NCBI GenBank assembly: GCA_963377175.1
Contig: CAUJNA010003738.1
Location: 301,001 to 365,000 of the forward strand
Length of the DNA: 64,000 bases
DNA from: Effrenium voratum
Lineage: Eukaryota; Sar; Dinophyceae; Suessiales; Symbiodiniaceae
Direction: 5' to 3'
The translations under genes and the position numbers were made by a program. Below the pieces are notes generated by a model. It did not search any database, had not been told where the DNA came from, and saw only the letters and a list, made by a program, of their open reading frames with translations. Each line of letters begins with the position of its first letter. Position 1 is the first letter of the stretch. Shown here piece after piece: positions 25,109-37,000 of this stretch.

Positions 25109-26800
25109 GCACCCACACACACACACACAGCAAACAACTCCTTGGCACATTTCCAAACAACACAATGGACAAAGTTGAAACTTCTTTTGCCATAAGCTTT
25201 GCAAGTGGGGCCAAGGCTTCCCTTGAAACTTGTCGCAACTTGTGGAGGCTCGGTTGGTTCAGTGGGCAAAGGCGCAGCCCTGGGCTCATGTGGGATACAA
25301 CCACGAGCAACAGTGCACCCGCCTCTTCAGGATATGGTGGACCGTCTGGATACGGAGGTATCCACCTCCAGAAGCTGGGTTTCAACGCCCCCCCACAGAA
25401 TAGCAGCGCAAATGCCAAATGGAAGCACGACCTGGGAAAAGAGTCGAATCCCTGCGCCCAAAAAAGAAGCCAAATGCATTGTAAAACGCAACAGGCTAAA
25501 AACGCAAATCTTGCCACTTCACCCGCAACAGACTGCGCTTCGGACTTGGACACTTCTCCGCACATGGAAGCTGAATCGTGTGACCCTCACAGTTTCCGCC
25601 TGAGCCTAAGTCGGACGTGCCCTTGGGGAAGTTGGCGGACCCTCGGCCAACCGAACGCGCCTGGACAAGTTCCGGTGCGTGCGGTGCTGCTCGAAGGCTC
25701 CCGGCTTCACTTCCTCGAGGGAACGAGCGGGGGAGGGGGGGGGGCTTGCTGCATCAACAACAAAAGATAAGGCATGATAAGGCGACACCCCCGACATACC
25801 ATAATGATACACTCAAGGCGTCGCATGACTAATGCCCAGAAGGCCTCCAAAACTTTGCGTATGGAGAAGGAAGGAACACATGGTGCCGGAGCGTCCGGCT
25901 AGACTGCAAACATGAAGTTTGAGCACCTTCAGCTTTGGAACGTTGGATCTTCCAGAGGGTGCCATCTAGATGCGCTCTTGAGCTGGCGTGTGATGCCGAG
26001 CCACAAGCATGGCTTGTGAATAGAATCATGCTTCGCAACAACACAAGCGCTGGCACAACGAGCCAGCGACATATTGTCATGCTTAGGGAGGACATGAAGG
26101 GGGACCATTGCGCTATGGTCAGGTGCCTGTGAGAATCTCGAGGCATGGCCAGGCCAATGCACCAAGAGACTGTCACCACATGCAAGGCTTCAAAAGCACG
26201 AAGCGGCACAAGAGGCTTCCCCTGCATGAAACGCAGTTCTCGCCGGAGCAAGCTTTGGCTAAGGAAGCCATCATAAGCCCAACCAGTTGCAAGGTTCCAA
26301 TGTAAGAAAATGCCCATACACCTTCAGGGGTAGGGGGTAGGGTCTCCAACTCAAATTGTGCTAGCCTTCCCCACCAAAAGGGAAATAGAAACAAGAAAAT
26401 TGTTGATGCAAGAAAGTGTGGTTGATGCAGGATTCTTCATTGAAACAGTTGCACAGCTCTGCAAGCTTCTTGCTCACAATCACTGATCATCACAACACGT
26501 CTTTTATGGATGCAATTCGCAAGTCGGACATTTTGCATTGCATATACTGTGGTCTCAAGCAGTTGTGGGCTACTGGCAACCTTAAACATATTGCATGGCT
26601 TCCCCTGATTTGCCTGACTGAGCATGCGACACATTCGAGATAGCTTCGCGAGCAACAATAAGCCAACAAAAGAGGCAGGAACGATACGGGTCGCAATGTG
26701 GGTTCCTTACAAGGAAGACTGACCGTGGTTGTACATGGAAGGGATGAACAAAATGACACGGAAAGTCAGCAAAGGATCTGCGTGTATCTCGTGCCTGCGC
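21100..26800. other. No supported gene; microsatellites inside
   Basis: Short frames on both strands lack recognisable motifs. A 146-codon plus-strand frame (23,680-24,120) is the longest outside the repeats, but I cannot support it. An AACC/CCAA-rich stretch lies at 24,379-24,514. Confidence 0.4.
24957..25129. repeat. (CCCA)n-(GCAC)n-(CA)n compound microsatellite
   Basis: About 70 bp of CCCA units pass directly into about 80 bp of GCAC units and then CA units. The 220- to 285-codon frames crossing it are repeat translations. Confidence 0.97.
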
Positions 26801-26824
26801 CTGTCATGCCTCATCGCTCCGCGC

Positions 26825-26908
26825 CTGCACGGACACGGAGACCACCGCATAGCTGCGCGAGCCCGCGGTGGCTTCCAACACGGCAGGCGCAGCATGAAGC
26901 GCCACATC
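26825..26908 (-). CDS. Candidate 84-bp exon, unrecognised
   Basis: The exon sits after a pyrimidine-rich acceptor (TTTTCTCCAG|GATG) and before a GC donor (GTGCAG|GCGCGG). It is 28 whole codons, encoding DVALHAAPAVLEATAGSRSY then AVVSVSVQ. Size and splice signals match the DJ-1 exons in this window. The identity is unknown. Confidence 0.35.
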
Positions 26909-27115
26909 CTGGAGAAAACGGGCGGCTTGACGCGTGGCTGGCGGGTTCTTGGGACATCCCGTTGGAACTCGTCTGGCTTGATGAATGGCACTCGAGATGG
27001 CCATCCCCCTCCTTGGCTCCCTAGGAGTGGATCCGAATTCCGCCGGGAACCCTTCAGCCTTTCTGCGCACTTACGCTCTGAGGTGATGCTTAGGTCTCAG
27101 CTATCGCGGGTACTG

Positions 27116-29002
27116 CATCCAAGCATGTCCAGAGTGAACTGGGTGTTTTCCATTTCATAACTGGGTGTTTTGTTAGCTGGTGCTTTTATGCTGGTGCTGT
27201 GCCTTGCCGCTGTGCAGCTTTTGTTGACACAACCATACACCGCATCACCCTCTTCCTGGCAACACGGTGTCCAATATCGTCAGCTACTTGACAGGCCTGA
27301 ATCTGCCACCCCTGCAAGCTGAAATTGTCCCTTCTGCAGCTTGGGGCCTTGCAATTTAGCTTTCTTCCGGGCATTGCTGCAGTCTTGCACAAGTAGTCAG
27401 TTTCAGGAATTGTTTTTGGCGCCGTGCGACTGACAACGGGAAGGACGCCTTGAAGTACACCCCCCCTGCCAGCGTTGAACAAGCTCGCGCAAGGCCACAC
27501 ATGCTAGCATTACAGAAGGGCCTTTCCTTTGCTGCAAAAACATTTGCATTCTATGGCTGCTTAAATTGCGGATCCTCTTCCTTTTCTACAGTTCCTTTGG
27601 AGCAGGAAGTGCCGCTTGCGGCCTTCGCAAAGGGCCCACCAGCAAGCTTGCAGGACCTCCTCTTAGTGACAAAAAATGTCTCCCAATAAAACAAACAGGT
27701 TCGCCAAGCACCCCAACATCTACCAACCAGCCCCCTGAGCCCTCCCAACTATGACTGAAGTAGAAACCCACCTTACATTCCCTGGAAAGAGTGTTCCAAG
27801 TCAGTAACTTTGAAAGTGGATTCAGCCTGAAGCTAACTATGATTTATATGTGAATTGAAGTTGCAGCCTTGCATACTCTCAAGGCCTTGGAAGGTGGGAG
27901 ACCTTCCGTAAGATTGTAAGAACATGTGTGCGACCAAAACCCTTAAACATAGGGGTCCTCTAATAGTAGAGCCATTCATGTCCCTTACATCTTGTTTTCA
28001 TGCGTGCTGTCGTTTATCACTTGCGGGGCATGGTTTCGGGGTCGCACTCGGGTCAACATTCATGTTTTTTGAAAATGCCAGCGCGACCGAGGCCCCAGAA
28101 CAGTGCCGGCTCAATCATAAATGGCTCAACGCGGTGTCCCAAGCCAATCAGGCTAAGCTTTCAACCTTGTGTTGTTTGTTGCGCAGGCGCACGTGTGCAA
28201 GAGCCCGCATAAGTCATGCCAGGCTCCAAATGAAAAGCCCTCGCGCAAGCCGTGCTGTAGCCTGTAGCAGCATTATCACTTAATCAAGGCGAGGCTTCTT
28301 GAGGGTACCTGTTCCATACTCTCGCACTGATCACCACCGTGCAGCCAGCTAATGTGGGTGTTGCAGCACAGCAAGTCCAAGTAAAGAACAGTCAAGCAGT
28401 CATTGCTTCATCAGGTGCGGGCAACAGGCTGCTAGCCAAGGGCCTGCTTGGGCAGCTGCTGGCAGGCTGAAAGTTAATTCTGGGAGTTTGAGGTTTGACA
28501 AAACCGTACGCTGCGATATGCTACGTTGCGTGCTTGAGGGCAACTATTTGTGCTGGTTCCCATTTGATGTGCGAGTTCTCGCTGGGTGTCTCTGTCCATT
28601 CGCCTCATTCATTTCATGAAAACAGACGCCGTTTTCTGCGTAGTGTTGCATTGATGAACGGGGCTACCACAATTTGGCTCAACCAGCCAACTTGGATCTT
28701 GAAGAGTAACATATTTTCCTGGCCAACTGGGCTCAACCAGCCAACTCGGACCTGACAAAGTGACGGATTTTCCTGGCCAGGCTCAATCAGCCAACTCGGA
28801 TCTGTCAGTGTGACGGGCTTAGTTACTTGGTTCAACAAGCCAACTCGAATCTGGCAAAGTGACGGGGTTTCCAGAAACCCAGTCACAAAACCCCAGCCAA
28901 ATGCGTTCAACCAGCCAACTTGCGTGCCTCAGAACAGATCACAACTCCTGATCCCTCAGTCCAAGTGAAATCGTGACTGGGTTTCCAGAAACCCAGTCAC
29001 AA
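27116..29002 (+). repeat. Left arm of a 3.8-kb inverted repeat
   Basis: The 1.9-kb arm is matched in reverse by 29,089-30,954. From about 27,745 inward the two arms agree at roughly 97% by eye over the stretches compared. The innermost 110 bp differ at about one position. Outward of 27,745 the match drops to clearly diverged but continuous, with a roughly 70-bp gap near 27,220. The outer end is CCAGAGTGAACTGGGTG. Confidence 0.93.
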
Positions 29003-29345
29003 CTTGTGGCCTTTGTGGCGAACCAGTCGCACCTGCTGCACTCTGTCCACCATCAGATGTGTGATGGGTGTTCAAGTTCAAGGCTAAATTGTGACTGGGT
29101 TTCTGGAAACCCAGTCACGATTTCACTTGGACTGAGGGATCAGGAGTTGTGATCTGTTCTGAGGCACGCAAGTTGGCTGGTTGAACCCATTTGGCTGGGG
29201 TTTTGTGACTGGGTTTCTGGAAACCCCGTCACTCTGCCAGATCCGAGTTGGCTTGTTGAACCAAGTTGGCCAGGAAAATCCGTCACTTTGTCAGGTCCGA
29301 GTTGGCTGGTTGAGCCGAGTTGGCCAGGCAACCGTCACTCTGCCA
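28675..29345. repeat. Minisatellite and 28-bp hairpin units at the centre of the inverted repeat
   Basis: Degenerate tandem units of about 55-60 bp share AACCAGCCAACTCGGA and AAAGTGACGG. Four copies of a near-perfect 28-bp palindrome, with arms GTGACTGGGTTTC and GAAACCCAGTCAC, lie at 28,859-28,886, 28,973-29,000, 29,091-29,118 and 29,205-29,232. They are placed symmetrically around the centre at about 29,046. Confidence 0.9.
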
Positions 29346-30954
29346 GATACCCCCATCATTGATGTAACACTACGCAGGAACGGTGCTTGTTCATGAAATG
29401 AGTGAGGCGAATGGACAGAGACACCCAGCGCAAACTCGCACATCAAATGGGAACCAGCACAAATAGTTGCCCTCAAGCACGCAAGGTAGCATATCGTAGC
29501 GTACGGTTTTGTCAAGCCTCAAACTCCCAGAATTAACTTTCAGCCTGCCAGCAGCTGCCCAAGCAGGCCCTTGGCTAGCAGCCTGTCGCCCGCACCTGAT
29601 GAAGCAATGACTGCTTGACTGTTCTTTACTTGGACTTGCTGTGCTGCAACACCCACATTAGCTGGCTGCACGGTGGTGATCAGTGCGAGAGTATGGAACA
29701 GGTACCCTCAAGAAGCCTCGCCTTGATTAAGTGATAATGCTGCTACAGGCTACAGTACGGCTTACGCGAGGGCTTTTCATTTGGAGCCCGGGCATGGCTT
29801 TTGCGGGCTCTTGCACACGTGCGCATGCGCAACAAACAGCACAAGGTTGAAAGCTTAGCCTGATTGGCTTGGGACAGCGCGTTGAGCCATTTGTGATTGA
29901 GCCGGCACTGTTCTGGGGCCTCGGTCGCGCTGGCATTTTCAAAAAAAAATGAATGTTGACCCGAGTGCGACCCCGAAACCATGCCCCACAAGTGATAAAC
30001 GACAGCACGCATGAAAACAAGATGTAAGGGACATGAATGGCTCTACTATTAGAGGACCCCTATGTTTAAGGGTTTTGGTCGCACACATGTTCTTACAATC
30101 TTACGGAAGGTCTCCCACCTTCCAAGGCCTTGAGAGTATGCAAGGCTGCAACTTTCAGTCGCACAAAAATCATAGTTAGCTTCAGGCTGAATCTACTTTC
30201 AATATTATTGACTTGGAACACTCTTTCCAGGGAATGTAAGGTGGGTTTCTACTTCAGTCATAGTTGGGAGGGCTCAGGGGCTGGTTGGCAGATGTCGGGG
30301 GGCTTGAGGCAGCAAGCTGAATCAGGGTACCCTTGTTCATCCTTCATTAGGTGAGTAAACAAACAGTTCATGACATGCGTCTCTGCGGCCGGCGGCTGGA
30401 AGTGTCTTGGGCATTAGCGGGATGTTGCTGGCTCTCTGGCGCAAGCAGCCAGAAAGCAAACGTCCGTGCAGCAAAGAAAACCCTACCGTAATGCTTGCAT
30501 GTGTGGCTTCGCTGGCATCGACGGGGATACTTCAAGGCATCCTTTCTGTTGTCAGTCGCATGGCTCCAAACACAATTTCTGAAAGTTATGACTCGCGCAA
30601 GACTGCAGCAATGTCCGGATCAAAACTAAATTGCGAGGCCCCAAGGCTGCCGAAGGGGCGACTTAAGCTTGCAGGGGCAGCAAATCGAAGCCGGTCAAGT
30701 AGCTGACCATCAGGGATGCTGCGTTGCCAGGAAGAGGGTGATGCAGAGTAAAAAGCAGGATGCCGCAAACAAATGCATGGTTTCGCATTTGGATTAACCA
30801 AGAGTCAACAATGGGAACGCACATCTTTGCTCAAAAACAGGTGCACAGCAGCAAGGCACAAAACCAACACACAAGCGCCAGCCAGCAAAACATCCAGTTA
30901 CAAAATGGAAAACACCCACTTCACTCTGGACGTGCTTATCCATGTTATTATGAA
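29089..30954 (-). repeat. Right arm of a 3.8-kb inverted repeat
   Basis: Reverse complement of the left arm, with an 86-bp unique spacer at 29,003-29,088. The outer end reads CACCCACTTCACTCTGG. The translated outer segments of both arms share a peptide (KTAAM, KLNC and VVSR in the same order), so an old exon may be included, but no intact gene is. No clear target-site duplication was seen at the outer ends. Confidence 0.93.
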
Positions 30955-33944
30955 TTGACGGTGATCACCCTTTCCAAACTCGGAAAAACGCCAAAGGCTT
31001 TCCCTCTGACATAGCCTCTACGCCCCCCTCCGCCCCGTCTCCTGCAGCGTACCTCAGGCGAGAAAAAACAAGTCAATGGCTCATTCGGACATGGTTACGT
31101 GTGGGACAGCTGCCGGTTGAAATGACAAACGGCATTGCGGACATGTAGACAAAAAAACAAACGAGTGGCGTTTCTATCCTTTCACGAAGAATCCTGGAGC
31201 ACCCTTCGTTGCCTAAATTTCTGCCCTTAGCCCAAACGTATTGCAAAACCAGGGGTCGTCACCAAAATGTGGTAAACGTACACTTTTTCCTGCTTCGAGC
31301 GTTTTCCCAAAACCGGGCTGGTCGGTTTTCCAAGTTGATCAGTCGCTGAATTTTCGAAAGGAGCGAGCAGAAATCGAAGTGTAAAACCAGCGCAAATATC
31401 CGCAAAACGAGCGCAAATATCCGCAGACGAGTGCAAAAAACAACGTACGGATGGAAGAATGGGATTTGGTCGAGCGTTTTTCGGGCGAGCGTTTTTTGGG
31501 GGTCGAGCAGAAATCGGCAATTAGAGCGTTTTTCTCTCGTACCTCAAAACAAATGCACGTTGGGTGCCTCAGGATTTGTTTCAAGCTGCTGACCCTTCGG
31601 CATCCCGTTGGGTCCAAGGGTCCTTTCCGTGGTGTGTTGGTTGCTGGCATCCGCCTTTTTTCTTCGCAGCGTGTGGTGCCGGGCCTGCTGGAAGTTGTAC
31701 TGCAACGCAACGCCTGTTTTTTACTCAGCGTCTTGCGCACTCGTTGCGTGCACGTTGGTTGTCTGTTGTTTTCTTTCGCACTTGTGCACACTTTCCGGGC
31801 AGCTCCCTTCCGCAAAGCCTTCTGCATGCCTCCTCGTGTGTTACGTGGTGCAATGTGGTGCACATGTTCACCGCTCCTCAGGCGCTGAAAGAGTGACGAT
31901 GCTGGTAAGCTATGGGAACCAAGACCCTGCCCAATTGGCTGCTTGTCTGCACGCTTTGGAGACAAACAAAATTAAACACATGAGAGCTTCTCGTTTGCAG
32001 CTTGAGGGCAAAGCACTGCTGTGTTTGGTCAGTCTTTGGTTGTCCATCTGCGACAGCCAGCTTAATGCGGCCTCGCGGGCAATGGCACCATGCCTAGCAA
32101 TTTCTTGAAAACCAAGGAAGAAGTTGCTCAGCGAATGCGCAATGCAACTACGAACCTGCGATTGTGGAAACTGTACGAGCGGTTTTATCCGACATTATCC
32201 GACACTTCTACCACGACATCCACGACATCCCTCATGGAGAGGGACGCAGCGCCCACATCAGACCTTTGCTGTCGATGCCACGCAATAAAAGCGTTAATGT
32301 CAGTCTAGGAGCCCAGCAGGCCAGAGTGGGGCGAAACCAACAAAACAGATCAAGTTAGCACAACCAAAAGCAGGCATCCTTCACTTTAGCATTGGAAATT
32401 GGAAACAACCCCTTCCTTTTCTCAATGGTCACTCGGCTGTTGCCTCGGGCTTTCTCAACCCAGCGAGCTCAAGTCCAGGAATTCTCACGCCGCGGGGCAG
32501 GATGGGGGCGCCAAGATCAGCAGCGTGGCAGAACCAGTCCTCACGAGATGGATGGGCTGACGAGAGAATTCCAGCAGCCAATGGTTGACCATTGCGTGAA
32601 TTCTTGCCGGGTGTCCCGGAGACTTGCATTTACAAGTTAACACCTTGTTTTTGGTCCGTCTGTTCGTTTGCAGCATGCCTGCTATCAATTCTTCCCGACT
32701 AGCCTTTTGCCCGACTCGCGCTGCTGCACAAGCTGGAAAATGGAAATCAAGCACCTGGACAACTGCTCGCTGTGTCAAAAGCGGCCTACCTGAAAGTGGG
32801 TGGGGGGTTCATATAGCCTGCTGCCAGGAACTACCAAATGTGAGCAACCACCATCACCCAGCCCAAATGCAGCGCGCGCGGCGGGCTGTCCACAGAGTCC
32901 AGCCGAAAATCATCCAGCTGATCTGTGTACTCCAGCAATGCCTTGAGATGCGAAGGGTGGTCGAATTGCCCAAGGGAAGAGAATCTTGAGCTGCGTGTGA
33001 CTATGGTTAAACCAAACACAACCAACAACAAAAAACAAAAACAACACAAAACACAGTGGACCCCTCCCTGAGCCTCGCGCCCTTGTTTCAAAGGGACCAG
33101 ACGCCAGAAAGTCGGATTCAACTTGAGGGCCTGTGACTGTGTGCCTAAAACACCCGAACTTTGTGGCCGCAAATGCCCGGGATTTGGATCGCAAATGACG
33201 CACAGTGGTGCCTCGAGGACTTTGCGCGACTCCTAGGTCCTAAGGTCGCAGGCCTGCAGCATTTCTCTGAATTAATTGGTGCTATGGTGGATTTGGGTTG
33301 ACAGGGTGCCTCTCTGCCTGCCTGCTTTTCTGCCTTGCTTGTCTGCCTGCCTAGTCGCGTGCCCTTCTGCTTTCCTGCCTGCTTGCTTTTGGACCAGGCA
33401 AAGGCAAGAACCAGCCTCGGAACCCCCAATGAGGTCAAGATGCTACCGCTGCCCAGCAGTCGTCCGGATTCCGCCAGCAAACCCGTAGCCTGGCTGGGGA
33501 AGTTCGGGGGTCGGCATAGTCCAGTAGGTTGTTTTGTGGTAGATGTTGCTGCTTTAGACGGCAGAATGTTGCTTTGGGGTGGCGTGCTGGAGATCGACCT
33601 CTCAGTTGCTGTTTGCACTTCAAAGCAGTTTGCCCAAAAGCCCCAAAAGCACTGGATTCTCCAGAGACGCTGGGTACCTCATGGAACATGAACTTGCCTT
33701 CATAAGGCGCCCGGGTGCCATCAGACTCTGCTATCCCTGAAGTTCCAAAGGCGGTTTATTTTGCATGCTTTCTGTGAAAGACGGTTTTTGCCAGGAGTAG
33801 TTTTGTCCAAGCTCAGCTGATATCATTGAACAATTCGGGCGCCGCACGTGCTCAGGACCAAAGTGTGCAAAGACTTGACCTCCGTTCCCACAAAACAAGC
33901 GGAGGGATTACCAAAGGACAGGCTGAAACACAAAGATTCACCGG

Positions 33945-34045
33945 TGTCAAAATTCACGGCAGAAAACGTGCTTTCACGCTGGAAAACAGGCTTTCACGCC
34001 AATTTCACGGTATTTTCACGGTGATTTCACGCTACTTTTGCGTAC
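33945..34045. repeat. TTTCACG short repeat cluster
   Basis: Seven or so TTTCACG or ATTCACG words occur within 100 bp, several preceded by GC. They resemble the GCTTTCGCGG units at 53.3 kb with CGCG changed to CACG. Confidence 0.65.
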
Positions 34046-37000
34046 ATCACGGACCGCTATGTTCACACCAAACTTGTTGTGTCAAGACATGTTGGGGTGG
34101 AACAGGCTTTGTAGAATCTAAACGTGGCAACAGTATGAAACATCCATCAAATACCACGCCATGGCTCATTGCAGGCGCAAAAAACAGGCTTTAGCTGCAA
34201 AAAACAGGCGAGGTGCAAAGGACGTTTAAAAAACAGTCGTGGATTTCCAGGGCTATAGCATTCTAGCCCCATTGTGCCGTTTTCCGCGCAAAAAAACACA
34301 CAAACACACATTCCTCGCATGTGAGCGTCTATGGCATGAGTCACCAGCGCATCTATCCCGAAAAGCAAAATGTGAACAACTGAGGCGTCTCTTCCGTCTG
34401 AGTGCAGGCAGGGCAATGGGGTCCTTCAGGTGCAAGGGCTGCAACACGCCAAGGTGCCACGCGGAAGCGCAGAAGTGAATGGCCAAACGAGGGGCTGCTT
34501 TTCAATCAACCGGCCACCCAGGGCAAAGGCACCAAACGCCGCCCAAAGATCCCAAAGATCCCAAAGCCCAGGGTTTGTGCGCCAAATGCGCGCTCAATCT
34601 TCCAAGGTATTGGAGCCAGCAATGACAGCCAACACCGACCAAATCCTAACAAGAAAAAAGAAAGCAACATCAACAGCAACGTATGCACTAGCTCGAAAAA
34701 CCACAGCCCAACGCCTCGAGTCCGCAGTGACTTGCAGCTCCTCGTCGAAATCAAAGATTGGGGTGCCAAACGTGTGCAGCCGAAGGCCTCAAAATGAGAT
34801 CCGCGGCTCGGTGGTTCATGCTTGCCGCATTTTCCGAGTCTGTCAGTGAGAGCGCCCTTGCCAAACAACAAGCAAACACACACATACAAACGGAAACACC
34901 AAGCGGAACCAATACTTAAGGTTCGGGTTTAGTGGTTCGGATAGGCCACGGCCCCATGCAAACCGCCGCCAAGGAACTGGGCGTCCGGGTATCCAACTGG
35001 CTGGCTCCCTAAACCAAAAAGAAACAAGTTGGCCTCGCTTTTAAATGCGCGACCTTGGGACGGACTCAGAGGCGGATACTTACGCCACGCGCATCATTTC
35101 CTCAGAGACAAAAGTAGCGACTGGTCTGCTGAACCTCCTTCGGGTTGGCAACCCTCAATAAGAGTGCTAGGGACCCAGTGGGCACTAGCCAATCGCACTT
35201 GGCTAGTCCGTCTAGCTAGGCAGTTGTGCGGGGAGTGGATTGCCCGACTAAGTTGGCATGCTGTGAAGCTGGGGCCTCTTACCATCAAACCCAAGGTTCG
35301 TGAGACTTAGCTGCGCTTGTTGCGACACTAATCATGCGCGATACTGTCAACTAGAACGTTCCACTTGTTCTGCCAGAACCACCCACTCATCACAAATTCC
35401 AACATGCACAAACGGATGAACTTGACCGTTCCAACTCTGTTTAAGGGCCGTAGCCCCTGTACTCCCTGAGCCGTGTGCAGCATTTGATGCCCAACTGAGG
35501 CATGACTCCAGGTTTGTTGGTTCAACTACCAGTACATGAGAAAGTCATGTGTGAAAAAACCCTATCCATCATCCAGGTGACTTGTTGCTTCACCCGTTGC
35601 CTGGCTGCTTCTTGAATTTGCAAATGTGAGGTTTCCCTGCTTGCTTGTCCCAAGGCTAGTTCACGCACTCAGCACCCCAAGAGTCCAAAGATGTGCTCAT
35701 TCGGCCATGAGCTTCAGCACAAAAAGCTGAACATCCATCAGAACTTTGACTAACTCAGCGAGTCGCTGGCGCTCGCCAGCACGCCCTCCTGGAAGGTTGT
35801 TATGCATGGCTCTGGCGCAGAAAACGGCGACCTGGTGCGGGTGTTGGCCGGGGCTGTTGCAAGCCAAGGGGACATACCAACAATTTTCAACACGGCTACA
35901 ACATTACGGGCAACCCAGCTTTTTGCTGTTTGCAAAGCTTCAGGGACGTCCCCCCCCCCCCCACCATTGCGTTGCCCCAATCAAACGTCTGAGGGAGCAA
36001 AACAAACTCAACACGACTCAAGCGCTTCCACAAAGAATGTCGGCTGTGCAAAAGGTGACTTTGGTTTTCTCTGCGCGCGGGACGTGCTCCACATTTCTGC
36101 TGAACAGAGCAGACCGTGCAGAAAGGTTCCCTTATCAGGGTTGCTTGCTTTGATGTATGGCAACCCAAATGGAAATGGGTAACCCTGGGCATTCTGCAAC
36201 CCGACTTATTATTAATTCAACAGCCTTTAACCAGTTTCAAGTTTGTGGGACAGCAAGGCTGTAGCGTGGTTGGGGTCAGCACTCTAATATGTACAATGCA
36301 ATGCAATTGCAGTATATGTATGACTGGGAAGCCGGAAACCGAAATAAACACCGTGGAACCGAACCGAACGAACCGAACCGTATAAGAACCAATCCGTTAA
36401 AAAACTGAACCGTTCAACAAACCTACTAGGAACCAAACAAATGCAAACTGAGCTTAAAAAGCACAACTTGGCTCTGCAAACACGCAAGCTGAGGTTTCCC
36501 AAGTTGAGGTTTCCTTTGTCTCTCTCCGCTATATTTTCCTAGCGGAACGGTGTGAGCTTGCCGGCTTCGACCTCATGCCTATTTCAACATCGCTTGGACC
36601 GAGCCGCAAGCCGAACCGCATGTCGTGGCCCTGTATTACTTCTAACATACGTCAAGTAGTTGAAACCCACAAGACCGTTGCTCGTTTAGGCGCCTCCGCC
36701 CAAGCCCCCTCGCCTCGGCAGCTCCATATGCAGCTCCGCGCCCGCCACGTGCAGCAAGCCCCGCGCCCGGAACCGGGCGCCTGGCGAAACGGACTGAAAC
36801 CGAAAGCCGAAAGCGCCTGACTGCCGGTGACTTGGAGTGACTTGGAACCGAAGACCTGGTGCTGGGGTCACCGGATTTCCACAAGGTTGCAGCTTCTCAG
36901 CCAAAGCTTCTTGCATCTTCAATGCAACTGAAAGGGCGGCACGGTCCATGTGCCAACTGCGCCAGATTCTTCTGGCAAGTTCTCCGCCTGGGACGTTGAG

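Noticed and set aside
24841..25770. Open frames of up to 285 codons rich in ACVR, HART or PTHP repeats
   Set aside because: They cross the CCCA/GCAC microsatellite and have no domain outside it.
27924..28283. A 119-codon frame in the left arm of the inverted repeat
   Set aside because: The matching right arm carries a frame shift at a poly-T run, so coding is not conserved between the copies.
27116..30954. Inverted repeat as a pure assembly artefact
   Set aside because: The arms differ by many substitutions and a gap of about 70 bp, which a folded read would not produce.
31339..32108. A 208-codon minus frame and a 166-codon plus frame overlapping each other
   Set aside because: Both strands are open at once and neither shows a domain or splice signal, so a local lack of stops is the simpler explanation.
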